The position numbers and the translations under genes are program-made. This document shows, piece by piece, positions 52,062 through 61,777 of a stretch of DNA of 64,000 nucleotides. The notes beneath the pieces were generated by a model. The model had not been told where the DNA came from. It made no database searches and worked only from the letters and a program-made list of their open reading frames with translations. Source of the DNA: Flavobacterium pisciphilum (lineage in GTDB: Bacteria > Bacteroidota > Bacteroidia > Flavobacteriales > Flavobacteriaceae); the NCBI RefSeq assembly GCF_020905345.1, contig NZ_JAJJMO010000001.1, forward strand, positions 2,108,001 to 2,172,000, given 5' to 3'. Every line of letters starts with the position of its first letter. Within the stretch, counting starts at the first letter, position 1.

Positions 52062-53765
52062 TTAATTTTTTAGCATTCCATAAAAACTAATACACTGCCA
52101 AATATGAAAGCTAGACTGGATATTACCTTTAAAATAGTTTTCTAATTCATTTTGTAAAGATTCTTTATCAAACCAATGAGAATAAGTTGATTTTTGTAAT
52201 TCTGCAAAACATTGAGTTACCCATTTCTTTAAATCTTCTGCCAACCATTCACGTTGTGGTGTTTGTAGTGGTCTTTTGGGTGCATAAACTAAATCATTTA
52301 CAAAATATTCTGAGGCAATTTCACGCAAAATAAATTTAGAAATGCCATTTTTAATTTTATAGTCTAACGGTAGTGAAAAGGCAAATTCAACCAAACGATG
52401 ATCTAAAAAAGGCTCTCTCAATTCTGTCGAATGTGCCATAGAAATACGATCATTGAACCGTAATGCCCGAGGAATTTTTGTGTAAAATAAATCCCTATAT
52501 TGCTTATTTAATACTTCATCATTAAAAGGTCTTGGGTATAAAGGCTTTTCCGCTTGCGCTAAAAAAGAATTAGAAAGCATATTAACTTTATATGGAGAAT
52601 CCTGAACACCTTGTATCGTAGAATCATTATTTTGAGTATAATAATCATATCCTGCCCACTGCTCATCCATTCCTTGCCCATCTAAAAGAACCAAAACTTC
52701 ATCTTTTTGCGCTTGCTCAAAAATTTTAGCATATGCCAATGTAGGGATACCTCCAAAAGGCTCGTCTTGTTGCCACTGCATTTCTTGCGTCAAAGCTGGA
52801 ACTTCATCAGATTCTAAAAGCACTTTTGTCAATGAATTTTGAGATTGGTTAATTATTTTTTCGACCCAAGGTAATTCATCATAATCGGAATTGTTAGTAT
52901 AAAAAGTATAAGCATTTATTTTTGAATTATCTTCTTGGAGATTTACTAAAGCCAATAATAAGGAACTATCTACCCCTCCACTAACATTAAAACCTACTGA
53001 AACATCTGCTCTAAAACGTAGATTTATACTATCTTTTAAAAGTGCAACATATTCTTTTTTTACTTCTTCAAGAGTTCGTTTCTTAGATTGCTTAGCTATT
53101 TCTTCTTCAAAATTATACCATTTTTTTATAATTAAATTTTTATTTTCAAGCTCTAAAAAATATCCTCCAGGTAATTGATCAATATTTGTCCAAAAAGTTT
53201 CATCTGGCATTCCATAAGAACCAAATGCAAAATAGGAAGCCCATACTTTTTCGTTAGGTTCTTTTTTTATTCCAGCAACATGCAGTCCCTTTATTTCAGA
53301 TGAAAAATAAAAACTATTATTAAAGAAACTATAATAGAAGGGTTTTACCCCAAATCTATCTCTAGCTGCAAATAATTTTTTCTTATGATTATCCCAAATG
53401 GCAAAAGCAAACATACCATTAAACATTTGCAAACATTCTTTTCCATAAACAATAAATGCTGCCAACAAAACTTCTGTATCCGAGCTTGTTTTGAAATCAT
53501 ATTGCTTTTTTAAAGCTGCTCTAATTTCTATATAATTATAAATTTCACCATTAAAAACTACAACATAGCGTCCTGAATTATCTTTAAATGGCTGATTAGA
53601 ATCAGCTGATAAATCAATAATTGCTAATCGGTTATGCCCTAATGCCGAAAAATTAGAATCAAAATATTTCGCTGTCGCATCAGGCCCTCTATGCTTTTGG
53701 ATAGCAAGCATTGCATCCAATTGAGTTTCTTTAAATTCACCAATTATCCCTGCAATACCGCACAT
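52062..53765 (-). CDS. asnB: AsnB-type glutamine-hydrolysing amidotransferase (asparagine synthase family)
   Basis: Protein of 567 residues. The N-terminal class II glutaminase domain has the nucleophile Cys2 (MCGIAGIIG), RLAIIDLS near 46-53 and FNGEIYNY near 71-78. The ATP-pyrophosphatase domain has SGGVDSS at 262-268. It matches AsnB in overall layout. In glycan loci, AsnB homologues such as WbpS amidate carboxyl groups of sugar acids. The start overlaps the neuA stop by one base (TAATG), suggesting linked production with CMP-nonulosonate synthesis. A plain asparagine synthase cannot be excluded. Confidence 0.85.
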   Translation of the reverse strand: MCGIAGIIGEFKETQLDAMLAIQKHRGPDATAKYFDSNFSALGHNRLAIIDLSADSNQPFKDNSGRYVVVFNGEIYNYIEIRAALKKQYDFKTSSDTEVLLAAFIVYGKECLQMFNGMFAFAIWDNHKKKLFAARDRFGVKPFYYSFFNNSFYFSSEIKGLHVAGIKKEPNEKVWASYFAFGSYGMPDETFWTNIDQLPGGYFLELENKNLIIKKWYNFEEEIAKQSKKRTLEEVKKEYVALLKDSINLRFRADVSVGFNVSGGVDSSLLLALVNLQEDNSKINAYTFYTNNSDYDELPWVEKIINQSQNSLTKVLLESDEVPALTQEMQWQQDEPFGGIPTLAYAKIFEQAQKDEVLVLLDGQGMDEQWAGYDYYTQNNDSTIQGVQDSPYKVNMLSNSFLAQAEKPLYPRPFNDEVLNKQYRDLFYTKIPRALRFNDRISMAHSTELREPFLDHRLVEFAFSLPLDYKIKNGISKFILREIASEYFVNDLVYAPKRPLQTPQREWLAEDLKKWVTQCFAELQKSTYSHWFDKESLQNELENYFKGNIQSSFHIWQCISFYGMLKN

Positions 53766-54463
53766 TATTTCAACTTAGTTTGAATCATTTCTTCTGCTTT
53801 TTTCCAATCATCCATAGTATCAATATTAATATAAAATTTAGGATCCGATTCAATAAAAGCAGTACTTTTTCCATATAAGGAATATTCTTCTAAAAGTACT
53901 TTTGTCTTAGTAATATAAAAACTTCCATCTCTATGATAAGCAATAGGTAACTCTTGTCTACGGCTAATAATTTCAGTTTCTCCCGTAGCAATTTTTAAAT
54001 TCCCTTCTTCATTCAATTCGAATGCCCAATGCGGATTATATTCATGTGGTACTCTTTGAACAGAAACCAAAGAATCTGATTCTTTTTCTATAAATTTCTC
54101 AATAGCTTTATCTAAAAATTCAAGTGTCCTAAATGGACTTGTTACCTGTAAAAGACAAACAGCATCAAAAAAAACATTTTGATTTTGGTACCATTGTAAC
54201 GCATGGATAATTACATCGATAGTTCGTGTATTATCTTCTGCTAATTCAATAGGTCTCATGAATGGTACTTTTATTCCAAGATTATTCGCTACTACTTTTA
54301 TTTGTTCATCTTCAGTAGAAACAATAACTTCCGTTAAATATTTAGATTGTAACGCCATTTCAGAGGTATACGCTAATAATGGTTTCCCATTTAATAACTT
54401 AATGTTTTTACCTGGAATTCCTTTGGACCCACCACGAACTGGTATGATAGCTAAAATTTTCAT
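53765..54463 (-). CDS. neuA: CMP-nonulosonate (acylneuraminate) cytidylyltransferase
   Basis: Protein of 232 residues. The nucleotide-binding start MKILAIIPVRGGSKGIPGKN is the signature of the CMP-sialate and CMP-KDO synthetase family. LLQVTSPFRT and INIDTMDDWKKAE (metal Asp) follow the sialate branch. It activates a nonulosonic acid with CTP to give CMP-Neu5Ac, CMP-legionaminate or a relative. Next to neuC and neuB its role as the activating step is clear, though the exact acid is not. Two bases separate it from neuC; it overlaps asnB by one. Confidence 0.92.
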   Translation of the reverse strand: MKILAIIPVRGGSKGIPGKNIKLLNGKPLLAYTSEMALQSKYLTEVIVSTEDEQIKVVANNLGIKVPFMRPIELAEDNTRTIDVIIHALQWYQNQNVFFDAVCLLQVTSPFRTLEFLDKAIEKFIEKESDSLVSVQRVPHEYNPHWAFELNEEGNLKIATGETEIISRRQELPIAYHRDGSFYITKTKVLLEEYSLYGKSTAFIESDPKFYINIDTMDDWKKAEEMIQTKLK

Positions 54464-54464
54464 T

Positions 54465-55622
54465 TTAATACATTATGGTTTTATGAAAGTTCAAAGGTAA
54501 TTTAGCTAATAACTCAGCTATTCGTATACCAGACTTTCCATCTCCATAAATAGATGATGAAATAGTCTTTCCATTTCTTATTGAAGCTGTAATTGCAACT
54601 TCTATTTGATCTTGTGAATAATCTACATCAACACTATTTCCTCCTCGATCTCTTCTGTTTTGACGGGAACCAATATTAATAACTGGAACTCCTAAAAAAG
54701 CACATTCTCGTATTCCTACACTAGAATTACCTATCAAACAATCACTATATTTCAGCAACTGCAAAAAGTCAATTCCTTCCATATTCTTGAAAAAATGAAC
54801 ATTCGGCAACTCATGCTGTTCTCTAAAAGCTCGGATCCCTGTTGATGTTCCATCTGCTCCAGCATCAACATTTGGCCAAAACCAAAGTGTAGGCTTGTCT
54901 AATTTATAAATTGCTTCTAGTGTAGCTTCTATATGCTTTCTTGAATTTTGATATTCTGTTGTAACTGGATGCTGCATAACTACTAAGTAGCCTTGTGACA
55001 AATCAGGTTTTGCCCCCACACCACCATATTTTTCATATGGATTAAATAAAAGTTCCTCACTTATAATCACCTCTTTAGCTAGATCAATAGAAGGACAACC
55101 AGTATTAAATACCATCTCTGGATCTTCTCCTAATTTAATAACTCTTTCTTTAGCACTCTCTGAAGCAACAAAATGATAATCAGATAACTTTGTAATAGCA
55201 TGTCGCACTTTTTCATCAATATTCCCAGTAACTTCTCCTCCTTGAATATGTGCCAAAGGAATGTTCATATACGAAGCTGCAATGGCAGTTGCCATAGTTT
55301 CAAATCTATCGGCAACAGTAACAACAATATCTGGTTTTAGATTATCAAAAACAGTTGACAATTCCAAAATACCTATTCCTGTAGTCTTTGCTGCAGCAGT
55401 TAAATTTTCCCCTTCCAATACATTAAAAACCTTTGCAGCAATTGTAAAACCATCTCTTTCGATATAATTCACAGCAGAACCATATCGATCCAACAAAGCA
55501 GAGGCTGCCACCACCAATAACAATTCTAACTCAGAATGTTTTTGAATAGCTGCTAATACTGTTTTTACACGACTGTAGGAAGGACGCGCCGTGATAACCA
55601 CAGCTATTTTTCTTTTAGGCAT
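54465..55622 (-). CDS. neuC: UDP-GlcNAc 2-epimerase, hydrolysing type (NeuC/LegG)
   Basis: Protein of 385 residues of the GT-B-like epimerase fold. It begins KIAVVITARPSYSRVKTVL (the TARPSY start is typical of NeuC) and has HIQGGEVTGNIDEKVRHAIT and GNSSVGIRECAFLGVP. The enzyme hydrolyses a UDP-sugar while inverting C2 and yields free ManNAc (NeuC) or 2,4-diacetamido-2,4,6-trideoxymannose (LegG). Genes to make the latter's substrate (dehydratase, aminotransferase, acetyltransferase) are not in the window, which leans toward NeuC, but they may lie to the right. Confidence 0.9.
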   Translation of the reverse strand: MPKRKIAVVITARPSYSRVKTVLAAIQKHSELELLLVVAASALLDRYGSAVNYIERDGFTIAAKVFNVLEGENLTAAAKTTGIGILELSTVFDNLKPDIVVTVADRFETMATAIAASYMNIPLAHIQGGEVTGNIDEKVRHAITKLSDYHFVASESAKERVIKLGEDPEMVFNTGCPSIDLAKEVIISEELLFNPYEKYGGVGAKPDLSQGYLVVMQHPVTTEYQNSRKHIEATLEAIYKLDKPTLWFWPNVDAGADGTSTGIRAFREQHELPNVHFFKNMEGIDFLQLLKYSDCLIGNSSVGIRECAFLGVPVINIGSRQNRRDRGGNSVDVDYSQDQIEVAITASIRNGKTISSSIYGDGKSGIRIAELLAKLPLNFHKTIMY

Positions 55623-55733
55623 TTTATTTTTATTATACTGGGCTAAAGTAGGTAAATAACACGAAAGACAAAATGATATTTTTTCAATATTTCTATCTTA
55701 ATTTAAAACTTTAGACAGAAATTAAAACTAGAT

Positions 55734-56750
55734 TTAAGACAAATCTTTCTCATTCAAAAAATCCCATTTTTTTAAATCTCTACTCAGAGCTTTCCCAATT
55801 ATTTCTTCAAAACGAAAAGCGTCGATTCCCAGTCCTTTCGGTTTTTTAGATTCTAAATCATCAAAAGTCAGAATATGATTTTTAGGTAAATCTTTATTAA
55901 CTGCCAATGATTTTTCGAAAATTTGCTTCAGCGGAGAAAAAACTTCGTTATTATTTTTGTTAATATTATTTGATAATGCAGTTGCTATATTCCGAACTGC
56001 AACTACCAAATCTTTAGTTTCTGAAATAGTTAGAGAAGACTTTGAATCTGGTCCAAAAATTCGTCTATCAAAAACGACATGGAACTCGAGAATACTCGCT
56101 CCCAAAGCAATTGCAGCAATACCCGTTTCTATTTTTGCAGAATGATCTGAAAAACCAATAGCTACGTTATAGCGATTTCTTAATTCCTGAATCACATTCA
56201 AACCATACTCTTCTGGTTTCGTAGGATATGCAGTAGTACATTGTAAAATAGAAAAATCGACATTCCTCTCTTTCAAAAATAAGACAGTTGCATCTAATTC
56301 TTCATAAGAACTCATTCCTGAAGACAAAATAACAGGTTTCATTGTTTTACTAATCTTTTCTAAAAGCAAAAAATTATTTACTTCTCCTGATCCAATTTTA
56401 TATTGCTCCACTCCTATTTCTTCAAGCCAATCAACTGCTAAATTACTAAAGGGAGAACAAATGAAATCTAACCCCGCTTCATCACAATGTTTTTTAATTC
56501 CTTTCCATTGCTCCAAAGAAAATCCCATACGTTTCCAATAATCAAACCTTGTCTTATCCTCTAATGAAAACTTTATACGAAAAGGTTCTTCTTCGCTACT
56601 TTCAGCTTCTGCAATATGCATTTGAAACTTCACAGCATTAACTCCAGTTTGAGCTAGAGCATCTATATAAGAATATAAAATTCCTAAACTACCTTCGTGT
56701 GCCTGACCTATTTCAGCAATAATATAAGGTGATAATTTTTCAGATAACAT
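55734..56750 (-). CDS. neuB: N-acetylneuraminate/legionaminate synthase
   Basis: Protein of 338 residues: TIM-barrel synthase domain (about 1-260) and C-terminal SAF/antifreeze-like domain (about 278-335). AEIGQAHEG, AVKFQMH and the metal-binding IGFSDHS are conserved, as is His224 in LEFHVVFD. The usual EKHFTLD...GPDH block is altered to EFHVVFD...GPDS, so the enzyme belongs to a divergent branch. It condenses a 2-acetamido hexose with phosphoenolpyruvate to a nine-carbon acid. It heads the neuB-neuC-neuA-asnB order, with a 111-base gap before neuC. Confidence 0.88.
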   Translation of the reverse strand: MLSEKLSPYIIAEIGQAHEGSLGILYSYIDALAQTGVNAVKFQMHIAEAESSEEEPFRIKFSLEDKTRFDYWKRMGFSLEQWKGIKKHCDEAGLDFICSPFSNLAVDWLEEIGVEQYKIGSGEVNNFLLLEKISKTMKPVILSSGMSSYEELDATVLFLKERNVDFSILQCTTAYPTKPEEYGLNVIQELRNRYNVAIGFSDHSAKIETGIAAIALGASILEFHVVFDRRIFGPDSKSSLTISETKDLVVAVRNIATALSNNINKNNNEVFSPLKQIFEKSLAVNKDLPKNHILTFDDLESKKPKGLGIDAFRFEEIIGKALSRDLKKWDFLNEKDLS

Positions 56751-56753
56751 AAT

Positions 56754-57665
56754 CTAATTTTTTTTTGGTTCCCAATAAAGTTTTGTCTCTCCTAATTTTT
56801 GATAAGCTTTAAATTCTTCAACTGATAATCTATTAGAGTTTATCATTATTCTTGGGATTGAAAATAATAAATCACACAAAGCCAACATAATTGCTTTTAA
56901 TGCCCTCAAATCCCCTTTAAAAACTTTTGATTTAAATTGCATCCAGATTGTATAAATCATTTTTTTTGGAATAATACCAAAAGGATAAAATAAAAAATAT
57001 AAGTACCAACCTGATCGCAATGATCTCTGCAAACGCAATGAATAATCTGAATTTTTTTTTCGATTTTTTACATCGACTCTATGATTAACCAAAACTTCTG
57101 GCAAATAATATACTTCCCATTTTTTTTTGAATAACTGATAGGAAGCAAAATCTTCTTCGCCATAAAACACAAACCATGACGGATAATCTGGAATATCTCG
57201 CCAAGCTTCCATTCTCCATACATGTCCACATCCGACAAAGCTTCTCATACGATATGAAGTTTCATCAGAATCAATCCTTTTGGGTTCTTCCAAATCCCAA
57301 AAGATTCTAAAACTTAACACAGCAATTTTTGGATTTTTACTGAAAAAATTCTGAATAATTTCTAAAGGGTTCTCTGTAATAAAATGTAAATCATCATCTA
57401 GAGAAATAGCAAATTCAGTAGTTGTTAAATTCAATAATCTGTTTCTGCTATAAATTAATCCTTCACTCTTAATATTTCGAATCAACTGGATATTAGGAAA
57501 ATTATCCTGAATAAATACAGAAGTCCCATCTGTTGAGCCATCATCGCAAACGATACAATTCACATCATCACGATTTAATAAATATTGAATTTTACTCAAA
57601 GTAAAAGCTAAATCATCTTTTCGATTTTTAGTCGTTATTAAAATGGAAAAACTATTACTCTGCAT
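56754..57665 (-). CDS. Glycosyltransferase family 2 protein
   Basis: GT-A enzyme of 303 residues. SFSILITTKNRKDDLAFTLS, VCDDGSTDGT and the metal triad in ISLDDDLHF are followed by GHVWRMEAWRD and the acidic GEEDFASYQL helix. This is an inverting GT2. It lies directly upstream of neuB with a three-base gap and overlaps the gene before it by 11 bases. Sugar donor unknown; position next to the neu genes does not by itself make it a sialyltransferase, since GT2 enzymes use UDP- or dTDP-sugars. Confidence 0.88.
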   Translation of the reverse strand: MQSNSFSILITTKNRKDDLAFTLSKIQYLLNRDDVNCIVCDDGSTDGTSVFIQDNFPNIQLIRNIKSEGLIYSRNRLLNLTTTEFAISLDDDLHFITENPLEIIQNFFSKNPKIAVLSFRIFWDLEEPKRIDSDETSYRMRSFVGCGHVWRMEAWRDIPDYPSWFVFYGEEDFASYQLFKKKWEVYYLPEVLVNHRVDVKNRKKNSDYSLRLQRSLRSGWYLYFLFYPFGIIPKKMIYTIWMQFKSKVFKGDLRALKAIMLALCDLLFSIPRIMINSNRLSVEEFKAYQKLGETKLYWEPKKN

Positions 57666-58902
57666 AATTCAAATTACTTATTACTTCTTTCAAATACTCT
57701 ACTGACACATACTTTTCCAAATCAATTCTATTCAAAATTAATTTTTCGGGATTTTCTTTCCATACTTCATATAACTCTTCAATAAGAAATGCAATTTTCT
57801 CTACCTCATCAGTCTCTGCCCAAAACTTATAATCACTTCCTAATAACCTTCTTGTTTCACTATAATAAGGGGCTAGAGAGAGAATAGGTTTATTTGCCTC
57901 AATACAATGAGGAAATTTTGCTGGAAGAAAAGGGCTAATTTCTGATTTTGATTCTAAAATAATATTTACTGAAACATTTTTTTGTAAATGATACACTTCG
58001 TTAAAAGGTTTATTTCCATTATAGAGATACATTTCAGGAGTATTTTCTTCGTAAAGCTCAAGCATTTTGAGATGATCAGAAGCATTTCCTAATAAAAGTA
58101 GTCTCGCTTCCTTTTTTGCTTCATGATTCTTCTCTAAAAACAGTTTAAACCCTTTTATTAAACCTTCAGGTGAACGTTGTTTCATTAAATTCCCAGCATG
58201 TAACAAATTAAATTTTGAAATATCAAAATAGGATGGAAAATCAACATCTTGAGCATCAAATTTTGCATTTTGGTGTGGAATGATAACTCCTGTCTTAGAA
58301 AAATTGGGAAAATAACTACTCATCCATTCCTTTAACAACTGACTTGGAAAAGCACTATATTTTGCCTTTTCTGAAAGTTCTCTAAAAAAAAGTTCTTTTT
58401 TATCATAGCCTGGCTCTACCCAATTATAAGGTCTTGGATAATAATGAAATGGAAATGGATCATGCACATACGCCATCCATTTGCCATGCAACTGAGGCAT
58501 TTTAAGAACCGCATAATGAGGTCTAAAACTAGCTCCTTTACTTAATGTAAGTACTAAATCAGGTTTAAATAATTCTTTTTTTAAAGCTTTTCGAATACTT
58601 CTTGTATCATTAAAAAAAGTAAATGAAAACCCAATTGTCTTTTCTATGAAAGGTCCAAAGTTTATTTTTAATTTCCTGTTTACTACTCTAAAAAATCTAC
58701 TTAAATAATAATAATAAGCTCCTAATTTTATTTCTGATATAACAAATGTCCTTATATTTTTTAACTGAATATCTTTTAATGTATAGTGGTAAACTAAAAT
58801 TTCAAAACCAGCTTCAGATAGATTATTAATCAAAGCTACATTAGCTTTAGATCCGCTACTATCCTCTATATTTATGGAATCTACTACAATGAGTATTTTC
58901 AT
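57655..58902 (-). CDS. Probable GT-B glycosyltransferase (GT4-like)
   Basis: Protein of 415 residues. MKILIVVDSINIEDSSGSKA could be the N-terminal loop, PDLVLTLSKGASFRPHY and MAYVHDPFPFHYYPRP are in the acceptor half, and FNLLHAGNLMKQRSPEGLIK opens a donor half with PHCIEANKPILSL in place of the classical E-x7-E helix. This fits a divergent GT4-like enzyme. No membrane segment. It abuts wecB (one base) and overlaps the GT2 gene downstream by 11. Confidence 0.72.
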   Translation of the reverse strand: MKILIVVDSINIEDSSGSKANVALINNLSEAGFEILVYHYTLKDIQLKNIRTFVISEIKLGAYYYYLSRFFRVVNRKLKINFGPFIEKTIGFSFTFFNDTRSIRKALKKELFKPDLVLTLSKGASFRPHYAVLKMPQLHGKWMAYVHDPFPFHYYPRPYNWVEPGYDKKELFFRELSEKAKYSAFPSQLLKEWMSSYFPNFSKTGVIIPHQNAKFDAQDVDFPSYFDISKFNLLHAGNLMKQRSPEGLIKGFKLFLEKNHEAKKEARLLLLGNASDHLKMLELYEENTPEMYLYNGNKPFNEVYHLQKNVSVNIILESKSEISPFLPAKFPHCIEANKPILSLAPYYSETRRLLGSDYKFWAETDEVEKIAFLIEELYEVWKENPEKLILNRIDLEKYVSVEYLKEVISNLNYAE

Positions 58903-58903
58903 T

Positions 58904-60010
58904 TTATTCTTTATTTAATAAATAATCAACAATTTTTTCAGAAGCATTTCCACTTCCATAAGGATTTGTTACATTTTCAAAACCCTCAAAATTTTCTAAA
59001 ATATCCTGAATCTTATTTATAATTTTATTTTTGTCTGTTCCTACCAAAATTGAGAATCCAGCAATGACTCCCTCTGGCCTTTCTGAAACCTCTCTTGTTA
59101 CCAAAACGGGTTTTTTTAATGAAGGGGCCTCTTCTTGAATACCCCCAGAATCAGTTACAATTAAAAAAGATTGCTGCATCAGCCAAATAAACACTGGATA
59201 AGAAACAGGTGGAATTAAATAAATATTTTCTTTTCCTGATAATAACCCATAAACCGTTTTCTTAACATTCGGATTTAGATGTACCGGATATATAATCATA
59301 ACATCTTCTCTCTGAGAAATTTCCAAAAGTGCTTCACAAAGATTCTTTAACCCAGACTCAAAATTCTCTCTTCGATGTCCTGTTACTAAAACTATCTTTT
59401 TATTCTTTATAATTTTACCTTTTAACACATCAATATCAACATGACAATAATCTGTTTTCGATATCTTATTTATTGTCCATAATAATGCATCAATAACCGT
59501 GTTACCAGTTTGTATAATATTTTTTTTAAGAATCCCTTCCCTTAATAAATTTTGCGTTGTTTCTGTTGTTGGTGTAAAATGAAAATCTACTAATCTACTC
59601 GTAAGTTGCCTATTGAGTTCTTCAGGAAAAGGTGCTTTTTTATTATAAGTTCTTAACCCAGCTTCAATATGACCAATTTTTATTCCTAAATGAAATGCTG
59701 CCAAAGCTACCATTGAAGAAGTTGTAGTATCTCCATGCACTAAAACTAAATCTGGATTTACATCTAAAATCACTTGATCCACCTTAGATAAAATAAGAGC
59801 ACTTAAACTATTTAAAGATTGATTAGATTGCATTAAATCTAAATCGTAATCGACCTTGATATTAAAAAATTCTAATACCTGATCTAACATTTCCCGATGC
59901 TGCGCTGTAACACATACAAAAACCTCAAAATTATTATTCTTTAATTCGTGATATATTGGTGCCATTTTAATGGCTTCCGGACGGGTTCCAAAACAAAGAA
60001 GAATTCTCAT
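58904..60010 (-). CDS. wecB: UDP-N-acetylglucosamine 2-epimerase (non-hydrolysing)
   Basis: Protein of 368 residues. The start RILLCFGTRPEAIKMAPIYH, the HGDTTTS and GHIEAGLRT blocks, GHRRENF and TDSGGIQEEAP are all canonical for WecB/MnaA. It interconverts UDP-GlcNAc and UDP-ManNAc, a donor for ManNAc-containing surface glycans. No ManNAc dehydrogenase (WecC) is in the window, so UDP-ManNAc may be used directly or oxidised by an enzyme beyond the edge. It is distinct from the NeuC-type epimerase four genes away, giving the locus both forms. Confidence 0.95.
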   Translation of the reverse strand: MRILLCFGTRPEAIKMAPIYHELKNNNFEVFVCVTAQHREMLDQVLEFFNIKVDYDLDLMQSNQSLNSLSALILSKVDQVILDVNPDLVLVHGDTTTSSMVALAAFHLGIKIGHIEAGLRTYNKKAPFPEELNRQLTSRLVDFHFTPTTETTQNLLREGILKKNIIQTGNTVIDALLWTINKISKTDYCHVDIDVLKGKIIKNKKIVLVTGHRRENFESGLKNLCEALLEISQREDVMIIYPVHLNPNVKKTVYGLLSGKENIYLIPPVSYPVFIWLMQQSFLIVTDSGGIQEEAPSLKKPVLVTREVSERPEGVIAGFSILVGTDKNKIINKIQDILENFEGFENVTNPYGSGNASEKIVDYLLNKE

Positions 60011-60933
60011 TTATTAATACTTTTTTTCATTTTATAGATTGCCAAACGCAAAACATAAGATTTGTAATAAAACTGCCATTTTAGTTTTTGTAATAATGAT
60101 AATTCTAAAATTTTTATAATTTGATTAAATAGATTGTATTCTTTAAAGCCTAAAGAAACTGTAATAAAATAGCGGATTAATGAATTTGTTAATAGTTGTT
60201 TTTGTTTAAGGTTTTTTAGAACTAAAATTATTGCTTCATTTTTAGATGCTTTACGAACTGGATTGATATTATTATAAAATTCTCCTGTATTTGAGGAAGC
60301 ATGTTTCCTATTATAATATAGAATAGAATCAATAATTATCCCATTAAAATTCTCAGAAATTATTCGAATATAACATTCCCATTCTTCTGCATAAAGAAGA
60401 TTTTCATTAAACCTAGATTTGTTAAAACAATAACTCTTCCACATTACTGTACAAGAAGCCAGTCCTATTTCTTGTGTAACTACTCTCTCGATACTATTTT
60501 TAGTAAGCCTTATTTGCTCTGTTACTTCACTCTTTACAATTAAAGGAATTCTACTTTCATAAGACTTTTTTTGATAGTGGCAAAAATCCAAACTTTTACC
60601 ATCGAGTATCTCCAAACAAATTTTTAAATTATCTGGATGCACTATATCATCATCGTCAAAGAATATAACATAATCTCCTTGTACCAAATCCAAACCATAA
60701 TTCCTACAACCAGGCAATCCTTTTTTATAGCGATCCGTTCGTTTAAAAAACTTAAATCGTGAATCTTTATCTAAAATTGGAGTAATAACTTCTAAAGTAT
60801 TATCAGTTCCTCCATCATCTATAATTAAGCATTCCCAGTTTAAATAAGATTGCTTTTGTATTGAATTTAAAGTTTCTAAAATAAAATGGCTCCTATTATA
60901 AGTAGCCATTATTATCGTTACTATAGGTATCAT
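60007..60933 (-). CDS. Glycosyltransferase family 2 protein
   Basis: GT-A enzyme of 308 residues. IVTIIMATYNRSHFILETLN, IIDDGGTDNT and the metal-binding IFFDDDDIVH (near 92) are standard GT2. YAEEWECYIRI is the second acidic element. Inverting transferase of unknown donor. It overlaps both its neighbours by four bases. It is similar in layout to the GT2 genes at 60930 and 62604, as if the locus had expanded by duplication and divergence. Confidence 0.88.
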   Translation of the reverse strand: MIPIVTIIMATYNRSHFILETLNSIQKQSYLNWECLIIDDGGTDNTLEVITPILDKDSRFKFFKRTDRYKKGLPGCRNYGLDLVQGDYVIFFDDDDIVHPDNLKICLEILDGKSLDFCHYQKKSYESRIPLIVKSEVTEQIRLTKNSIERVVTQEIGLASCTVMWKSYCFNKSRFNENLLYAEEWECYIRIISENFNGIIIDSILYYNRKHASSNTGEFYNNINPVRKASKNEAIILVLKNLKQKQLLTNSLIRYFITVSLGFKEYNLFNQIIKILELSLLQKLKWQFYYKSYVLRLAIYKMKKSINK

Positions 60934-61775
60934 TCTTTAAAAATTGATTTTAAAGTTCGGAGTGGTCGTAATAAAGTATTTCCTAATTTATAATCTATTT
61001 TATTTCTTATTTTTAAATTATCTGCTTTTAACGATTCAATGTCTCCTAAAAATTGTTCAATATAACTTTCATAATATTCAATATATAAATCCTTGTGTTT
61101 AATGAAAATATATTTTTTGATATCTTTATTATGTTTATTTATAGCAATAGTCCTCATCGAGAATTGATGTTGCCGATAAAAAAACAAAACCTCTTCAAGT
61201 ATATGCACATCCCAACCTAAACGGCAGACTCTAATATAAAATTCCCAATCCTCATAACCTAACTTCATATTCTCATCATACCCTTTAACCTTTTCCCAAC
61301 ATTCTTTTCTAAATAATGAAGTTCCTATTGCGGCATTATAAAACAAAAAATCTTTTATTGTCTTGCCAGTCGGTTTAAATATCCCAAATTGTTCATTACC
61401 ACTAAACCTAATCCCCCAACTACTTACAATTCCAATAGTCGCATTTTTTAATAATATGTCAACTCCTTTCTCTACAAAAGTATGATGATAAAAATCGTCT
61501 GCATCAAGTGTCAAAATATAGCTCCCCCTTGATTTTTTAATGCCATAATTTCTGGCACTAGAAAGCCCTCCGTTTTCTTTATAAAAATAAATAAATCTAT
61601 GGTCAATATTTACCCATTTTTGAGCTATCTCTTCAGTATTATCTATACTCCCATCATTTATAATTATGCATTCCCAATCAAAATAACTTTGCTCTAATAT
61701 AGATTGAATTGCTTCATCTAAAAATTGTCCATGATTATAACATGGAATAATTACAGATACTAACGGTTTTATCAT
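60930..61775 (-). CDS. Glycosyltransferase family 2 protein
   Basis: GT-A enzyme of 281 residues. LVSVIIPCYNHGQFLDEAIQ, IIINDGSIDNTEE, ARNYGIKKS and the metal motif LTLDADDFYH are classic GT2, followed by GYEDWEFYIRVCRLG. The C-terminus after about 215 is charged. Inverting; sugar unknown. Four-base overlap with the GT2 downstream and a two-base gap from the GT32-like gene. Confidence 0.88.
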   Translation of the reverse strand: MIKPLVSVIIPCYNHGQFLDEAIQSILEQSYFDWECIIINDGSIDNTEEIAQKWVNIDHRFIYFYKENGGLSSARNYGIKKSRGSYILTLDADDFYHHTFVEKGVDILLKNATIGIVSSWGIRFSGNEQFGIFKPTGKTIKDFLFYNAAIGTSLFRKECWEKVKGYDENMKLGYEDWEFYIRVCRLGWDVHILEEVLFFYRQHQFSMRTIAINKHNKDIKKYIFIKHKDLYIEYYESYIEQFLGDIESLKADNLKIRNKIDYKLGNTLLRPLRTLKSIFKE

Positions 61776-61777
61776 AT

